Shown piece by piece: positions 9,452-17,716 of a DNA stretch of 64,000 bases. The stretch is from Longimicrobiales bacterium (GTDB taxonomy: Bacteria > Gemmatimonadota > Gemmatimonadetes > Longimicrobiales > Gaopeijiaceae), in contig OY282361.1 in assembly GCA_958295645.1 (NCBI GenBank), positions 62,001 to 126,000 on the forward strand. Direction: 5' to 3'. Position numbers and translations under genes: made by a program. Position 1 is the first letter of the stretch, and every line of letters starts with the position of its first letter. The notes under the pieces were generated by a model. The model did no database searches. It was given only the letters and a program-made list of their open reading frames with translations, and had not been told where the DNA came from.

Positions 9452-10738
9452 CTAATAGAGCAGATAGGGTCGGCGGCGGCCCAGGAAGCCCGCAAGCCCG
9501 GCGCCCCACGCCTGCGCGAGTTCAACGTACGTGGCGCCTGCTTCCACCGCGAGCCGCAGGCGGTCCGTCCCGGCCAGCCGGTCGAAGTGGCCGGGACGCC
9601 ACTGCCAGCGCGCGCCCGACATGGCCCGGGTCTCGGCCAAGAGCGCCAGAGCCGCGAGCGTGGGGTCGTAGTCCGGCCCGGCGACGACCAGCCGAACGCC
9701 GTGCGCTTCCACGCCCGCGAACTTGCCGTCTCCCGGCTCCGAAGGCGTGAAACGCACCGGGACGAAGGCCGCCCCGGGCACGTCCAGCGCCGCGAGACGG
9801 CCGGCCAGCGCCTCCGCGTCCAACCAAGGGGCGCCGATCTGCTGGAACGCCCTGCGGGTCCCTCGTCCCACCGACAGGTTGGCGCCCTCGAAGAGGCAGG
9901 TCCCCGGATAGTGCAGGGCGCTCTCCACGGACGGCATGTTCGGCGACGGCGCGACCCAAGGGATGCCGGTGTCGCCGAACGGCATTGAGCGCCGCCAGCC
10001 CTCCGCCACCACCACGCTCAGCGAGACGCGGAGGCCGAACTCCCCAACGGCCATTCGAGCGAACTCGCCCGCCGTCAGGCCGTGGCGCATGGGCACCGGA
10101 TACATGCCCACGAAGCTGGCGAACTCCGGATCGAGCACGTTTCCCTGAACCGCGTCGCCCCCGATGGGATTCGGCCGATCCAGAACCACGAAGGGGATGC
10201 CCGCCTCGCCCGCCGCCTCCATCGCCAGCGCCATGGTGGACAGATACGTGTAGTAGCGAGCGCCTACGTCCTGAATGTCGAAGAGAAGCGCTTCGATTCC
10301 CTCGAGCATCGCCGGCGTCGGCTTGGTCGTGGCGCCGTAGAGCGAGTGGATGGGCAGCCCCGTCGCCGCGTCCACGCTCCCGGCCACGCGCTCGCCCGCT
10401 TCGGCGCGCCCGCGAATCCCGTGCTCGGGCGAGAACAAGGCCGCCAAGTCGATGTTCGGGTGGCCCGCCAGGAGGTCGATGGTCGAGGCGCCCGCCCGGT
10501 CTCGCCCGGTGTGATTGGTGATCAAGCCCACGCGCCGGCCCTCGACCAGTCCCAGCGAATCGGAGAGCAGAACCTCGACGCCGGGGCGCACCGAACCGGA
10601 GACGACGCCTCCTTCGCCTGCCGAACCCGAGCACGCCAATACAGGCGCAACGGCGACGGCGGCCCATGCGGCCCTCTTGGTCCACGCCCTCGCGCCGGCC
10701 CGCGCTCCTCCTAGCCAAGACCGGCGGGCGGCGGCCAA
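9452..10738 (-). CDS. namZ: DUF1343 lipoprotein, exo-beta-N-acetylmuramidase (NamZ / GH171 type)
   Basis: DUF1343 enzymes (NamZ, GH171) release N-acetylmuramic acid from the non-reducing ends of peptidoglycan fragments. Family segments seen: RVGLITNHTGRDRAG, FSPEHGIRG, LFDIQDVGARYYTY, VVLDRPNPIGG, the PNMPSVESALHYPGTCLFEG run, NLSVGRGTRRAFQQIGAPW, and a C-terminal WRPGHFDRLAGTDRLR. The probable TTG start at 10738 gives 428 residues with a signal ending in APVLACSG, which looks like a lipobox. The exact start is unsure because no in-frame ATG lies nearby and the AGGAGG at about 10705-10710 lies downstream of it. It is divergent from the GH3 gene and shares its 87-bp upstream region, consistent with a common salvage function. 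Confidence 0.88.
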   Translation of the reverse strand: MAAARRSWLGGARAGARAWTKRAAWAAVAVAPVLACSGSAGEGGVVSGSVRPGVEVLLSDSLGLVEGRRVGLITNHTGRDRAGASTIDLLAGHPNIDLAALFSPEHGIRGRAEAGERVAGSVDAATGLPIHSLYGATTKPTPAMLEGIEALLFDIQDVGARYYTYLSTMALAMEAAGEAGIPFVVLDRPNPIGGDAVQGNVLDPEFASFVGMYPVPMRHGLTAGEFARMAVGEFGLRVSLSVVVAEGWRRSMPFGDTGIPWVAPSPNMPSVESALHYPGTCLFEGANLSVGRGTRRAFQQIGAPWLDAEALAGRLAALDVPGAAFVPVRFTPSEPGDGKFAGVEAHGVRLVVAGPDYDPTLAALALLAETRAMSGARWQWRPGHFDRLAGTDRLRLAVEAGATYVELAQAWGAGLAGFLGRRRPYLLY

Positions 10739-10825
10739 GTTAGTTTGCTGTACAGTCGGCGCTTGCCCGCGCAAACGGCCTCCCCCCGAGGCATCCCCCG
10801 CTCCCATGGCTCTTCCGACCCTAGT
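10739..10825. promoter_or_regulatory. Shared divergent upstream region of namZ and the GH3 operon
   Basis: Only 87 bp separate the two likely start codons, so promoters for both directions must lie here or inside the first codons. The namZ side holds tttgctgtacag, the only less GC-rich part. I cannot assign clear -35/-10 pairs. Confidence 0.4.
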
Positions 10826-12742
10826 TTGACTCCCAAACGTACCGCCGCCGCCACGCAGCGCACAGGCGTTCGCACCCGCTGGGCCGTCCTCGGCGGCTCC
10901 CTCCTGTTGGCGCTGGCCGCCGCCTCCTGCGCCTCGCCCGGAAGGGAGACGGCCGGCGGCCCGCCGCGAGGAGACGATCCGGTTCAGTTCCTCTCCGGCC
11001 AAGCCCTGATCCCCGGCGCAACGGGCGAGGCGCTGGCCGCCCCCTCTTGGTACGACAACCGCGGCTGGGCCGAAAGGACGCTGGCGTCGCTCACGCTCGA
11101 AGAGAAGGCGAGCCAGATGATGATGCCCATCCTCCTGGGCGGATTCGCGCCCGCCGGATCACGGGCTCACGAGCGAGCCAGGGAAGTGGTGGAAGAGGAC
11201 CAAGTCGGCGGAATCATCATCTCGGTGGGATCGCCGACCGAAGTCGCCGCCAAGATCAACTGGATGCAGTCGCTCTCCCGCCTGCCGTTGCTGATCGCAT
11301 CGGACTTGGAGGGCGGGGCCGGCTTTCGCTTCGGCGGCGTCGTCCACGCTCCGACCAACATCGGCCTGGGCGGCGCCACCCGGTTCCCGTCGCTCATGGC
11401 CCTGGGAGCTGCCGGAGAGCCGGGGCTGGCCTACGAGATGGGGCGCGTGACGGCGCTCGAAGCGCGCGCGATCGGCGTGCACGTGGCCTTCGCGCCGGTG
11501 CTGGACGTGAACAACAATCCCGAGAACCCGGTCATCAACGTGCGCTCTCTTGGGGAGGATCCGGAGCAGGTGGCCGGCCTGGGCGCCGCCTTCGTGCGGG
11601 GAGTGCAGGACCACGGCGCCATCGCCACGGCAAAGCACTTCCCCGGCCACGGCGACACGAGCACGGACTCGCACCTGTCGCTTCCCGTCATTCGCGTGAC
11701 CCGCGCCCGCATGGACTCCGTGGAGCTGCCTCCGTTCCAACGGGCGATCGACGAGGGCGTCGGCGGCGTGATGACGGCGCACGTCGCGGTGCCGGAGATC
11801 ACGGGGGCGGGGACGCCGGCCACGCTCGAACGCTCGGTGCTCACGGGGATGCTACGCGAACAAATGGGCTTCCGTGGCCTGATCTTCACGGATGCGATGG
11901 ACATGTCGGCCGTGGACGCGGGATTCAGGCGCGGCGAGGCCGCCGTGCGGGCGGTGGAGGCGGGCGCCGACATCATCCTTATGCCCCCGGACATCGCCGC
12001 CGCGCGGGAAGGCATCGTGAATGCGGTGGACGCGGGCCGGCTCTCGGAGGCTCGCATCGACGAATCCGTCCTGCGCCTGCTTCGCGCCAAGGAGCGGATC
12101 GGGCTGGACCGCAACCGCACGGTGGACATCGGCCGGGTGCCGAAGGTGGTCGGCATCGGCCCTCACGTGTCGGTGGCCCGAGAGGTGGCCGGCCGGTCGG
12201 TGACCGTTCTGAAGGACGACCCGGGCATCCTGCCGCTCCGGGGCACCTCCAACGCGCGGGTGTACTCGGTCGTCTACCGCCGCCCCCAGGACGCCCGCGC
12301 GGGCCGCGCCTTCAACGGGCGCCTTCGCGCAACGTACCGCCGCCTGAGGTCGGCCTTCGTGGACGCCGACACGAGCCCCGAGGAGTACGCCCGCGTTCTC
12401 GACCGCTCCCGCAGCATGCAGCTCGTGATCGTGTCGCTGCACGTCGCGGTCCGCACGGCTTCGGGCACCGTGGCCCTGCCCGAGGAGGCCGTGGACTTCG
12501 TGGCGGCGCTCGCCCGCTCCGGCACCTCCCATGTCGTGGTCGCCTTCGGCAATCCCTATTTGCTCGAGGAGTTCCCGGCGGTGCAGACGTACGTCGCCGC
12601 CTGGAGCGGCGTCCCGGTCGCCGAGCAGGCCGTGGCGGAAGCCCTCCTCGGAAGAACTGCCGTGACCGGCCGTGCGCCGGCCCGCATCGCGGGGATGCCG
12701 ATCGGAAGCGGCCTGCAGATTCCCCTGCGCCCGGCCCGGTGA
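10826..12742 (+). CDS. Lipoprotein glycoside hydrolase family 3, NagZ-like beta-N-acetylhexosaminidase
   Basis: The 638-residue protein has a lipoprotein signal (WAVLGGSLLLALAAASCAS). Its GH3 N-domain contains the NagZ-type His loop KHFPGHGDTSTDSH (residues ~268-281), which supplies the His/Asp acid-base dyad typical of N-acetylglucosaminidases, and the nucleophile Asp in FTDAMDM (about residue 356). SVGSPTEVAAKINWMQ and SDLEGGAGFRF line the substrate pocket. A C-terminal GH3_C-like domain follows (SVVYRRPQDARAGRAF onward). TTG 10826 was chosen as the start because it directly precedes the signal peptide. The TGA overlaps the GTG of the next gene (GTGA, 12739-12742). Predicted role: removal of GlcNAc from muropeptide sugars outside the inner membrane. 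Confidence 0.9.
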   Translation: MTPKRTAAATQRTGVRTRWAVLGGSLLLALAAASCASPGRETAGGPPRGDDPVQFLSGQALIPGATGEALAAPSWYDNRGWAERTLASLTLEEKASQMMMPILLGGFAPAGSRAHERAREVVEEDQVGGIIISVGSPTEVAAKINWMQSLSRLPLLIASDLEGGAGFRFGGVVHAPTNIGLGGATRFPSLMALGAAGEPGLAYEMGRVTALEARAIGVHVAFAPVLDVNNNPENPVINVRSLGEDPEQVAGLGAAFVRGVQDHGAIATAKHFPGHGDTSTDSHLSLPVIRVTRARMDSVELPPFQRAIDEGVGGVMTAHVAVPEITGAGTPATLERSVLTGMLREQMGFRGLIFTDAMDMSAVDAGFRRGEAAVRAVEAGADIILMPPDIAAAREGIVNAVDAGRLSEARIDESVLRLLRAKERIGLDRNRTVDIGRVPKVVGIGPHVSVAREVAGRSVTVLKDDPGILPLRGTSNARVYSVVYRRPQDARAGRAFNGRLRATYRRLRSAFVDADTSPEEYARVLDRSRSMQLVIVSLHVAVRTASGTVALPEEAVDFVAALARSGTSHVVVAFGNPYLLEEFPAVQTYVAAWSGVPVAEQAVAEALLGRTAVTGRAPARIAGMPIGSGLQIPLRPAR

Positions 12743-15700
12743 GCGTCGGCGGGGGCGGACGGCCACCACGAACCGCTGGGGTCGCGTCGGCAGCGGCGTG
12801 GCTAGGGACGGCGCGCTGGCGGCTGGCGCTGTGGGTCGCCTTTGCCTGCGTGGTCGCGGGATCCTGCGGGCCGGGTCGGCCGGGGAGCGCGTTGCGGAGA
12901 TCGTCGCCGCAGGCGCTCGACGAGGACGCTCGGCGGTGGGTCGAGGAGACGCTTGCCGGGCTTGATCTGCGCCAAGCCGCGGCGCAGCTGGTGATCCCGT
13001 GGATTCCCGGCGGGTACGAGGCGGAGGGAGACCCGGCGTTCCAGGAGCTCTTGGACTGGGTGGACCAAGGGCTGGGCGGCGTCTCCATCTCGATCGGCGT
13101 GCCGGACGCCTACGTCGCGAAGCTGAACCGGCTTCAGAGTCGGGCCGCGATCCCGCTGCTGGTGACCTCGGACTTCGAGAACGGCGGCCCGGGCATGCGC
13201 ATCAATCACAGCTACGCGCTGCCGTCGTTGCTTCCCCAGGGAGGAGGCACGAGCTTCCCTCCGACGATGGCCTTCGGCGCCGCGGGCAGCGAGGAGTTGG
13301 TGTTCGAGTTCGGACGGGCGACCGCCGACGAAGCGCGGGCCGTCGGGGTGCACTGGTTGTTCGCCCCCGTGCTGGACGTCAACAGCAATCCGGCCAATCC
13401 AGTCATCAACACGCGTTCCTTCGGGGAGGACCCGGCGCTCGTGGGACGGCTGGGCGCGGCCTTCGTCCGGGGCGCGCGCCAGGGCGGGGCGCTCACGACC
13501 GCCAAGCACTTCCCCGGCCACGGCGACACGCACACGGACTCGCACGTGGAGCTGCCCGTCGTGACCGCCGGACGGGAGCGCCTGGATCGCGTGGAGCTCG
13601 CGCCGTTCCGGGCGGCTGTGGAGGCTGGGGTGGATGCCGTCATGACCGCGCACGTGGCCGTGCCGAACGTGCTGGGAGACGCCCGCCCCGCCACGATGTC
13701 CCGCGAGTTCATGACGGGCCTGCTGCGCGAGGAAATGGGCTTCGGCGGGATTCTCTTCACCGACGCGCTCCGCATGGCCGCGATCACCGACGGCTACGGC
13801 GGCGCCGAGGCGAGCGTCGTGGCGCTCCAGGCCGGCTCGGACGTGCTTTTGGCGCCAGAGGACCCCGTAGCCGCCATCGAGGCCGTGGCCCAGGCGGTGG
13901 AGAGCGGCATCCTGGCGCGCGACCGTCTGAACCGCTCGGTGCGCCGCCTCCTGGAAGCCAAGGCCAAGCTGGGACTGCACCGCGACCGCTTCGCGGACCC
14001 GGCCGCCGTGGCGGAGCGAGTAGGCTCGCCCTCGCACCGCACCCTGGCCCGGCGCGCCGCCGCCGAGTCCATGACCCTGGTTCGGGACCGGGACGGCTTG
14101 GTCCCGCTGGCGCCGGAGCAGTCCGTTCTCTCGGTCACCTACGCCCGCCCGTCCGACCTGCTCGCGGGACGGGCCTTCGACGCCCTCCTGCGCGCTGCCT
14201 CGGGCGGTTTCGCGGCGGCCCGGGTAGGGCCGGAGACGCGTTGGCCGGTGTACGACTCGCTACTGCACGCGGCCCGGTCGAGCGACGTGGCGGTGGTCGG
14301 CGCCTACGTGCCGCCGCGCTCCGGCGTGGGGACCCCCGCGCTGTCCCCGGCGTTTCGGGCGTTCCTGGCGGGTCTGGAAGCCGCGGAGGCGGCCAAGCTG
14401 GTCTTGGTGTCCTTCGGCAGCCCGTACGTGCTGTCGGCGGCGCCGGAGGTGGGCACGTACCTGGCGGCCTGGGGCGACCGCGAGGTGTCCCAGAGGGCGG
14501 CGGCGAGGGCGCTTGACGGCACGGCGGCGGTCGGCGGACGTCTCCCGGTGTCGATCCCGGGGCTTCACCAAGCTGGAGAAGGACTCGACCGGGCCGCCCG
14601 GCCCATCGTCGCTGTGCAGTCCCAGGCCGCCGAGGCCGTCGTCGATCCGTTGCAGGAAGCCGGCTTCGTTCCCGGAGGACGGACGCCCCAGGGAGACCCC
14701 GGCGCGACAACGCGACAGGACACAGCGGGCGGCCCCGGCCGCTGGCGCACGCCCGAGCCTCTTCCCAACTGCGCCCCTCCGAGGCCATCCATCTCCCCGA
14801 GCGCCGCCGCGGCCACGCCCGCCGCCGCCCCCGACCCTCCCAATCCGCCCGTCCCCGCCTCCGACCCTTCCGGTCTTCCCACCCCCATCGCCGCTCCCAA
14901 CCGCCTGGGCACCGCCCCCGACCTCGCCGACGCCTTCTGCGCAGAAGGGGCCATGGTCCTGTCCCCCCGCGAAACGGAACCGTCCCTCGTGGGCATGGAC
15001 GCCGACTCGCTCGCGGCGCTGGACGAGGCCATCCTGGCCGCCTTGGCCGACTCCGCCGCCTCGGGCGCCGCGCTCGCCGTCCTCCGCCACGGCCGCCTCG
15101 TTCGCCTGCGCGGCTACGGCCGCCTCGACTGGGACCCCGGCGCGCCCCCCGCCACGCCCGCCTCCATCTTCGACTTGGCCTCGCTCACGAAGGTCGTCGG
15201 AACCACGACCGCCGTCCTCCTCCTGGCCCAGCGCGGCCTCCTCGATCTCGACGACCCCGTAGGCCGCCATCTGTCCTGGTGGGAGGCCGGCGATCCCGCC
15301 AAGTCTCGCGTCGCCGTCCGCCACCTCCTCCTCCACCAGGCCGGCCTTCCGCCCTTCCGCCGCTTCTTCCTGGACACGGAGGGCCGCGAAGCCTACGAGG
15401 CCGCCATCGCCGCGACCCCGCTGGACGCCCCGCCGGGCGAGCGCACCGTCTACTCGGACATCGGCCTCATGACCGCGGCCTTCGTCGCCGAGGCCGTTTC
15501 GGGCATCCCCCTGGACGACTTCCTCCGCCAAGAAGCCTGGCGCCCCCTCGGCATGGCCGACACCGGCTTCCGCCCCTCTCCCGCGCTCTGGGACCGCGTC
15601 GCGACCACCGAGATGGACACGTCCTACCGGGGCTACCACGTGCATGGCGTCGTCCACGACGAGAACGCCCACGCCATCGGCGGCGTCGCCGGCCACGCGG

Positions 15701-16170
15701 GGCTCTTCAGCTCGGCTCGCGACCTGGCGGTCTTCGCCCAGACGATGCTGGATCGGGGCCTCGCGGGCCCCTGCCGCGCCGACGCCCTCTCCGCAGTCCC
15801 CTGCCATCGCCCTCGCTTCGAGCCGGTCGCCCTGTTCGCCCCCGGCTGGGTGGACTGGGCCACGCGCCCGCCCTCCTCCGGGTCGAGCCGCGCCCTGGGC
15901 TGGGACACGCCGTCGGACCGCTCCTCGGCGGGCGACTACTTCACGAGCCGCGCCTTCGGCCACACCGGCTACACGGGAACGTCGATCTGGATGGACCCGG
16001 TGCTCGACTTGGCCGTCGTGCTCCTCACCAACCGCGTCAATCCCACGCGCGAGAACGCAAAGCACGTCCAGCTTCGCCGCCGCGTGCACGACTTGGCGGC
16101 CACGTCGATCACCGACACGCCGCCCGCCCGTCGCGAGCCCGAGCCCCGGTCCGGGGGCGGCAGGCCGTGA
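12739..16170 (+). CDS. GH3 NagZ-like hexosaminidase fused to a class C beta-lactamase-type serine hydrolase
   Basis: A 1,143-residue two-enzyme fusion. The first part is a second GH3 lipoprotein: the signal ends VVAGSCGP, the NagZ loop is KHFPGHGDTHTDSH (256-269), and the nucleophile is D342 in FTDALRM. A Pro/Ala-rich linker spans about residues 640-730. The second part is a beta-lactamase/penicillin-binding-fold serine hydrolase with SLTK (S815, K818), YSD (Y905) and HTG (1075-1077) in the right order and spacing. Such fusions are known from Bacteroidota and related phyla. The serine domain may be an amidase or esterase trimming peptide from muropeptides rather than an antibiotic hydrolase. 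The upstream GTGA overlap couples it to the first GH3. Confidence 0.92.
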   Translation: MSVGGGGRPPRTAGVASAAAWLGTARWRLALWVAFACVVAGSCGPGRPGSALRRSSPQALDEDARRWVEETLAGLDLRQAAAQLVIPWIPGGYEAEGDPAFQELLDWVDQGLGGVSISIGVPDAYVAKLNRLQSRAAIPLLVTSDFENGGPGMRINHSYALPSLLPQGGGTSFPPTMAFGAAGSEELVFEFGRATADEARAVGVHWLFAPVLDVNSNPANPVINTRSFGEDPALVGRLGAAFVRGARQGGALTTAKHFPGHGDTHTDSHVELPVVTAGRERLDRVELAPFRAAVEAGVDAVMTAHVAVPNVLGDARPATMSREFMTGLLREEMGFGGILFTDALRMAAITDGYGGAEASVVALQAGSDVLLAPEDPVAAIEAVAQAVESGILARDRLNRSVRRLLEAKAKLGLHRDRFADPAAVAERVGSPSHRTLARRAAAESMTLVRDRDGLVPLAPEQSVLSVTYARPSDLLAGRAFDALLRAASGGFAAARVGPETRWPVYDSLLHAARSSDVAVVGAYVPPRSGVGTPALSPAFRAFLAGLEAAEAAKLVLVSFGSPYVLSAAPEVGTYLAAWGDREVSQRAAARALDGTAAVGGRLPVSIPGLHQAGEGLDRAARPIVAVQSQAAEAVVDPLQEAGFVPGGRTPQGDPGATTRQDTAGGPGRWRTPEPLPNCAPPRPSISPSAAAATPAAAPDPPNPPVPASDPSGLPTPIAAPNRLGTAPDLADAFCAEGAMVLSPRETEPSLVGMDADSLAALDEAILAALADSAASGAALAVLRHGRLVRLRGYGRLDWDPGAPPATPASIFDLASLTKVVGTTTAVLLLAQRGLLDLDDPVGRHLSWWEAGDPAKSRVAVRHLLLHQAGLPPFRRFFLDTEGREAYEAAIAATPLDAPPGERTVYSDIGLMTAAFVAEAVSGIPLDDFLRQEAWRPLGMADTGFRPSPALWDRVATTEMDTSYRGYHVHGVVHDENAHAIGGVAGHAGLFSSARDLAVFAQTMLDRGLAGPCRADALSAVPCHRPRFEPVALFAPGWVDWATRPPSSGSSRALGWDTPSDRSSAGDYFTSRAFGHTGYTGTSIWMDPVLDLAVVLLTNRVNPTRENAKHVQLRRRVHDLAATSITDTPPARREPEPRSGGGRP

Positions 16171-16259
16171 CCAAACCGAACCGCCCGCGCCGCAGGCCGC
16201 CAACCGTGACGCCCGCTTCGCCGAACCGAACCGCCCGCGCCGCAGGCCGCCAACCGTGA
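16167..16259 (+). CDS. 30-codon basic mini-cistron bridging the GH3 fusion and the symporter
   Basis: GTG 16167 overlaps the TGA of the GH3 fusion (16168-16170). The frame runs 30 codons (VTKPNRPRRRPPTV...) and stops at TGA 16257-16259, which overlaps the symporter GTG at 16256. It sits exactly on a 50-bp tandem duplication. If the extra 50 bp are removed, this GTG reads straight into the symporter, so the ORF looks like a duplication by-product rather than an evolved protein. It may still relay ribosomes by stop-restart coupling. It is basic, arginine/proline-rich and has no recognisable domain. Confidence 0.45.
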   Translation: MTKPNRPRRRPPTVTPASPNRTARAAGRQP

Positions 16260-16260
16260 C
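16174..16260. repeat. 50-bp-period tandem duplication over the symporter start
   Basis: A 37-bp block is present at 16174-16210 and again at 16224-16260 without a mismatch that I can see (period 50). Each copy ends accgtgac, so the start codon itself is duplicated. Because 50 is not a multiple of three, the frame is shifted between copies. Confidence 0.9.
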
Positions 16261-17695
16261 CGGCTTCGGCACGCTCGACCTGACCGTCCTCCTGGCCTAT
16301 CTCGGCGGCGTGGTCGCCTGGGGAGCCTGGCTCGGACGCAAGAACGCCGGCGGGACGGACTACTTCCTCGGCAGCCGAGACCTGCCTTGGTGGGCCGTCA
16401 TGTTCTCGGTGGTCGCGACCGAGACCAGCACGCTCACGTTCCTGTCCATCCCCGGCGTCGCCTACCTGGGCGCCCTCGCCTTCCTCCAGCTCGCCCTCGG
16501 ATACGTGGTCGGGCGCATGGTGGTGGCGCAGGTGCTGCTGCCCGCCTACTACCGCGGCCGCCTGTCCACCGCCTACGAGCTTCTCGGGGAGCGTTTCGGC
16601 ATCGGGGCGCGACGGTGCGCCTCGGGCATCTTCATGATCACGCGCGTGCTGGGCGACTCGGTGCGCCTGTTCGTCACCGCGGTTCCGCTGGCGCTGATCA
16701 CCGGCTGGCCCTACTGGGTCTCGATCGCACTGATCGGCCTCGCGACCCTCGTGTACACGTATTTCGGAGGCATTCGGGCGGTGGTATGGGTGGACGCGCT
16801 GCAGATGGCCCTGTACGTGGCGGGCGGAGTCGTGGCCTTGATCGTCCTGCACGGGGGCGTCGAAGGAGGCTGGTCGGCCATCGCCTCCAGCGCGAGCGCG
16901 GCCGGCAAGCTTCAGGTGTTCGATTTCTCCATGTCCCCGTCCCAGCCCTACACGTTCTGGGCCGGGCTGGTGGGCGGAGGCTTCCTGTCCATGGCCTCGC
17001 ACGGGACCGACCAGCTCATCGTGCAGCGCCTTCTGGCCTGCAAGAACCTGAAGCAGAGCCGCCGGGCGCTGGTCGGCAGCGGCTTCGCGGTGATCGGCCA
17101 GTTCGCGCTGTTTCTGTTGGTGGGCATCGGCCTCTGGGCGTTCTACGAAGGCCGCGCCTTCGACCGGGCCGACGAGATATTCTCGCTCTTCATCCTCCAG
17201 GAAATCCCGGTGGGCGTCCGGGGGCTCCTCATCGCGGGCGTCTTCGCGGCGGCCATGTCGTCGCTGTCCTCTTCCATCAACGCGCTGGCCTCGGCAAGCG
17301 CCTACGACTTTTGGGGCCCCGCGACAGGCCGCACCGGCGAGCGCGCCATGCTTGCGGCGGGACGGGCGTTCACGTTGGGCTGGGCGGTGGCGCTCGTGCT
17401 GGGGGCGGTGGCGTTCATCGAGCTGTCGAAGGGGTCCGGGGCCGTGGCCGTCGAAGTGGCGTTGGGGGTCGCGTCGATGGTGTACGGCGGGCTCCTGGGC
17501 GTCTTCGCGCTGGGCGTGCTGACGCGCCGGGTGGGACAGGCGGGCGCAGTGGCCGGGCTCCTGGGCGGCGTCGCGACGGTGGTAGCGGTGTGGGGATTCG
17601 CGCGGGGGACGGTGGCTTGGCCGTGGTTCACGTTGGTGGGGCTGGCGGCGGCGCTTGCGATCGGCCTGCTGTGGCCCGCGCGGAGGCGTTCTTGA
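16256..17695 (+). CDS. Sodium:solute symporter (SSS family), probable amino-sugar transporter
   Basis: A 479-residue polytopic protein with about 12-13 hydrophobic segments. SSS signatures: DYFLGSRDLPWWAVMFSVV and ETSTLTFLSIPG early, YTYFGGIRAVVWVDALQM in the middle, SHGTDQLIVQRLLACKN, and GVFAAAMSSLSSSINALAS near residue 330. These residues build the LeuT-like core and the sodium site. Similar symporters stand next to NamZ, NagZ and MurNAc-kinase genes in Bacteroidota, so uptake of MurNAc, GlcNAc or sialic-acid-like sugars is the best inference; substrate is not shown. GTG 16256 follows the duplicated block. Before the duplication the gene probably began 13 codons upstream at the GH3 stop. 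Confidence 0.9.
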   Translation: MTGFGTLDLTVLLAYLGGVVAWGAWLGRKNAGGTDYFLGSRDLPWWAVMFSVVATETSTLTFLSIPGVAYLGALAFLQLALGYVVGRMVVAQVLLPAYYRGRLSTAYELLGERFGIGARRCASGIFMITRVLGDSVRLFVTAVPLALITGWPYWVSIALIGLATLVYTYFGGIRAVVWVDALQMALYVAGGVVALIVLHGGVEGGWSAIASSASAAGKLQVFDFSMSPSQPYTFWAGLVGGGFLSMASHGTDQLIVQRLLACKNLKQSRRALVGSGFAVIGQFALFLLVGIGLWAFYEGRAFDRADEIFSLFILQEIPVGVRGLLIAGVFAAAMSSLSSSINALASASAYDFWGPATGRTGERAMLAAGRAFTLGWAVALVLGAVAFIELSKGSGAVAVEVALGVASMVYGGLLGVFALGVLTRRVGQAGAVAGLLGGVATVVAVWGFARGTVAWPWFTLVGLAAALAIGLLWPARRRS

Positions 17696-17716
17696 AGGCG
17701 GCGGGCGCCTGAGCCG

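Noticed and set aside
11047..12738. Long upstream extension of the GH3-lactamase fusion frame
   Set aside because: It overlaps the first GH3 gene in another frame with Arg/Gly-rich nonsense; the signal peptide and GTGA overlap place the start at 12739.
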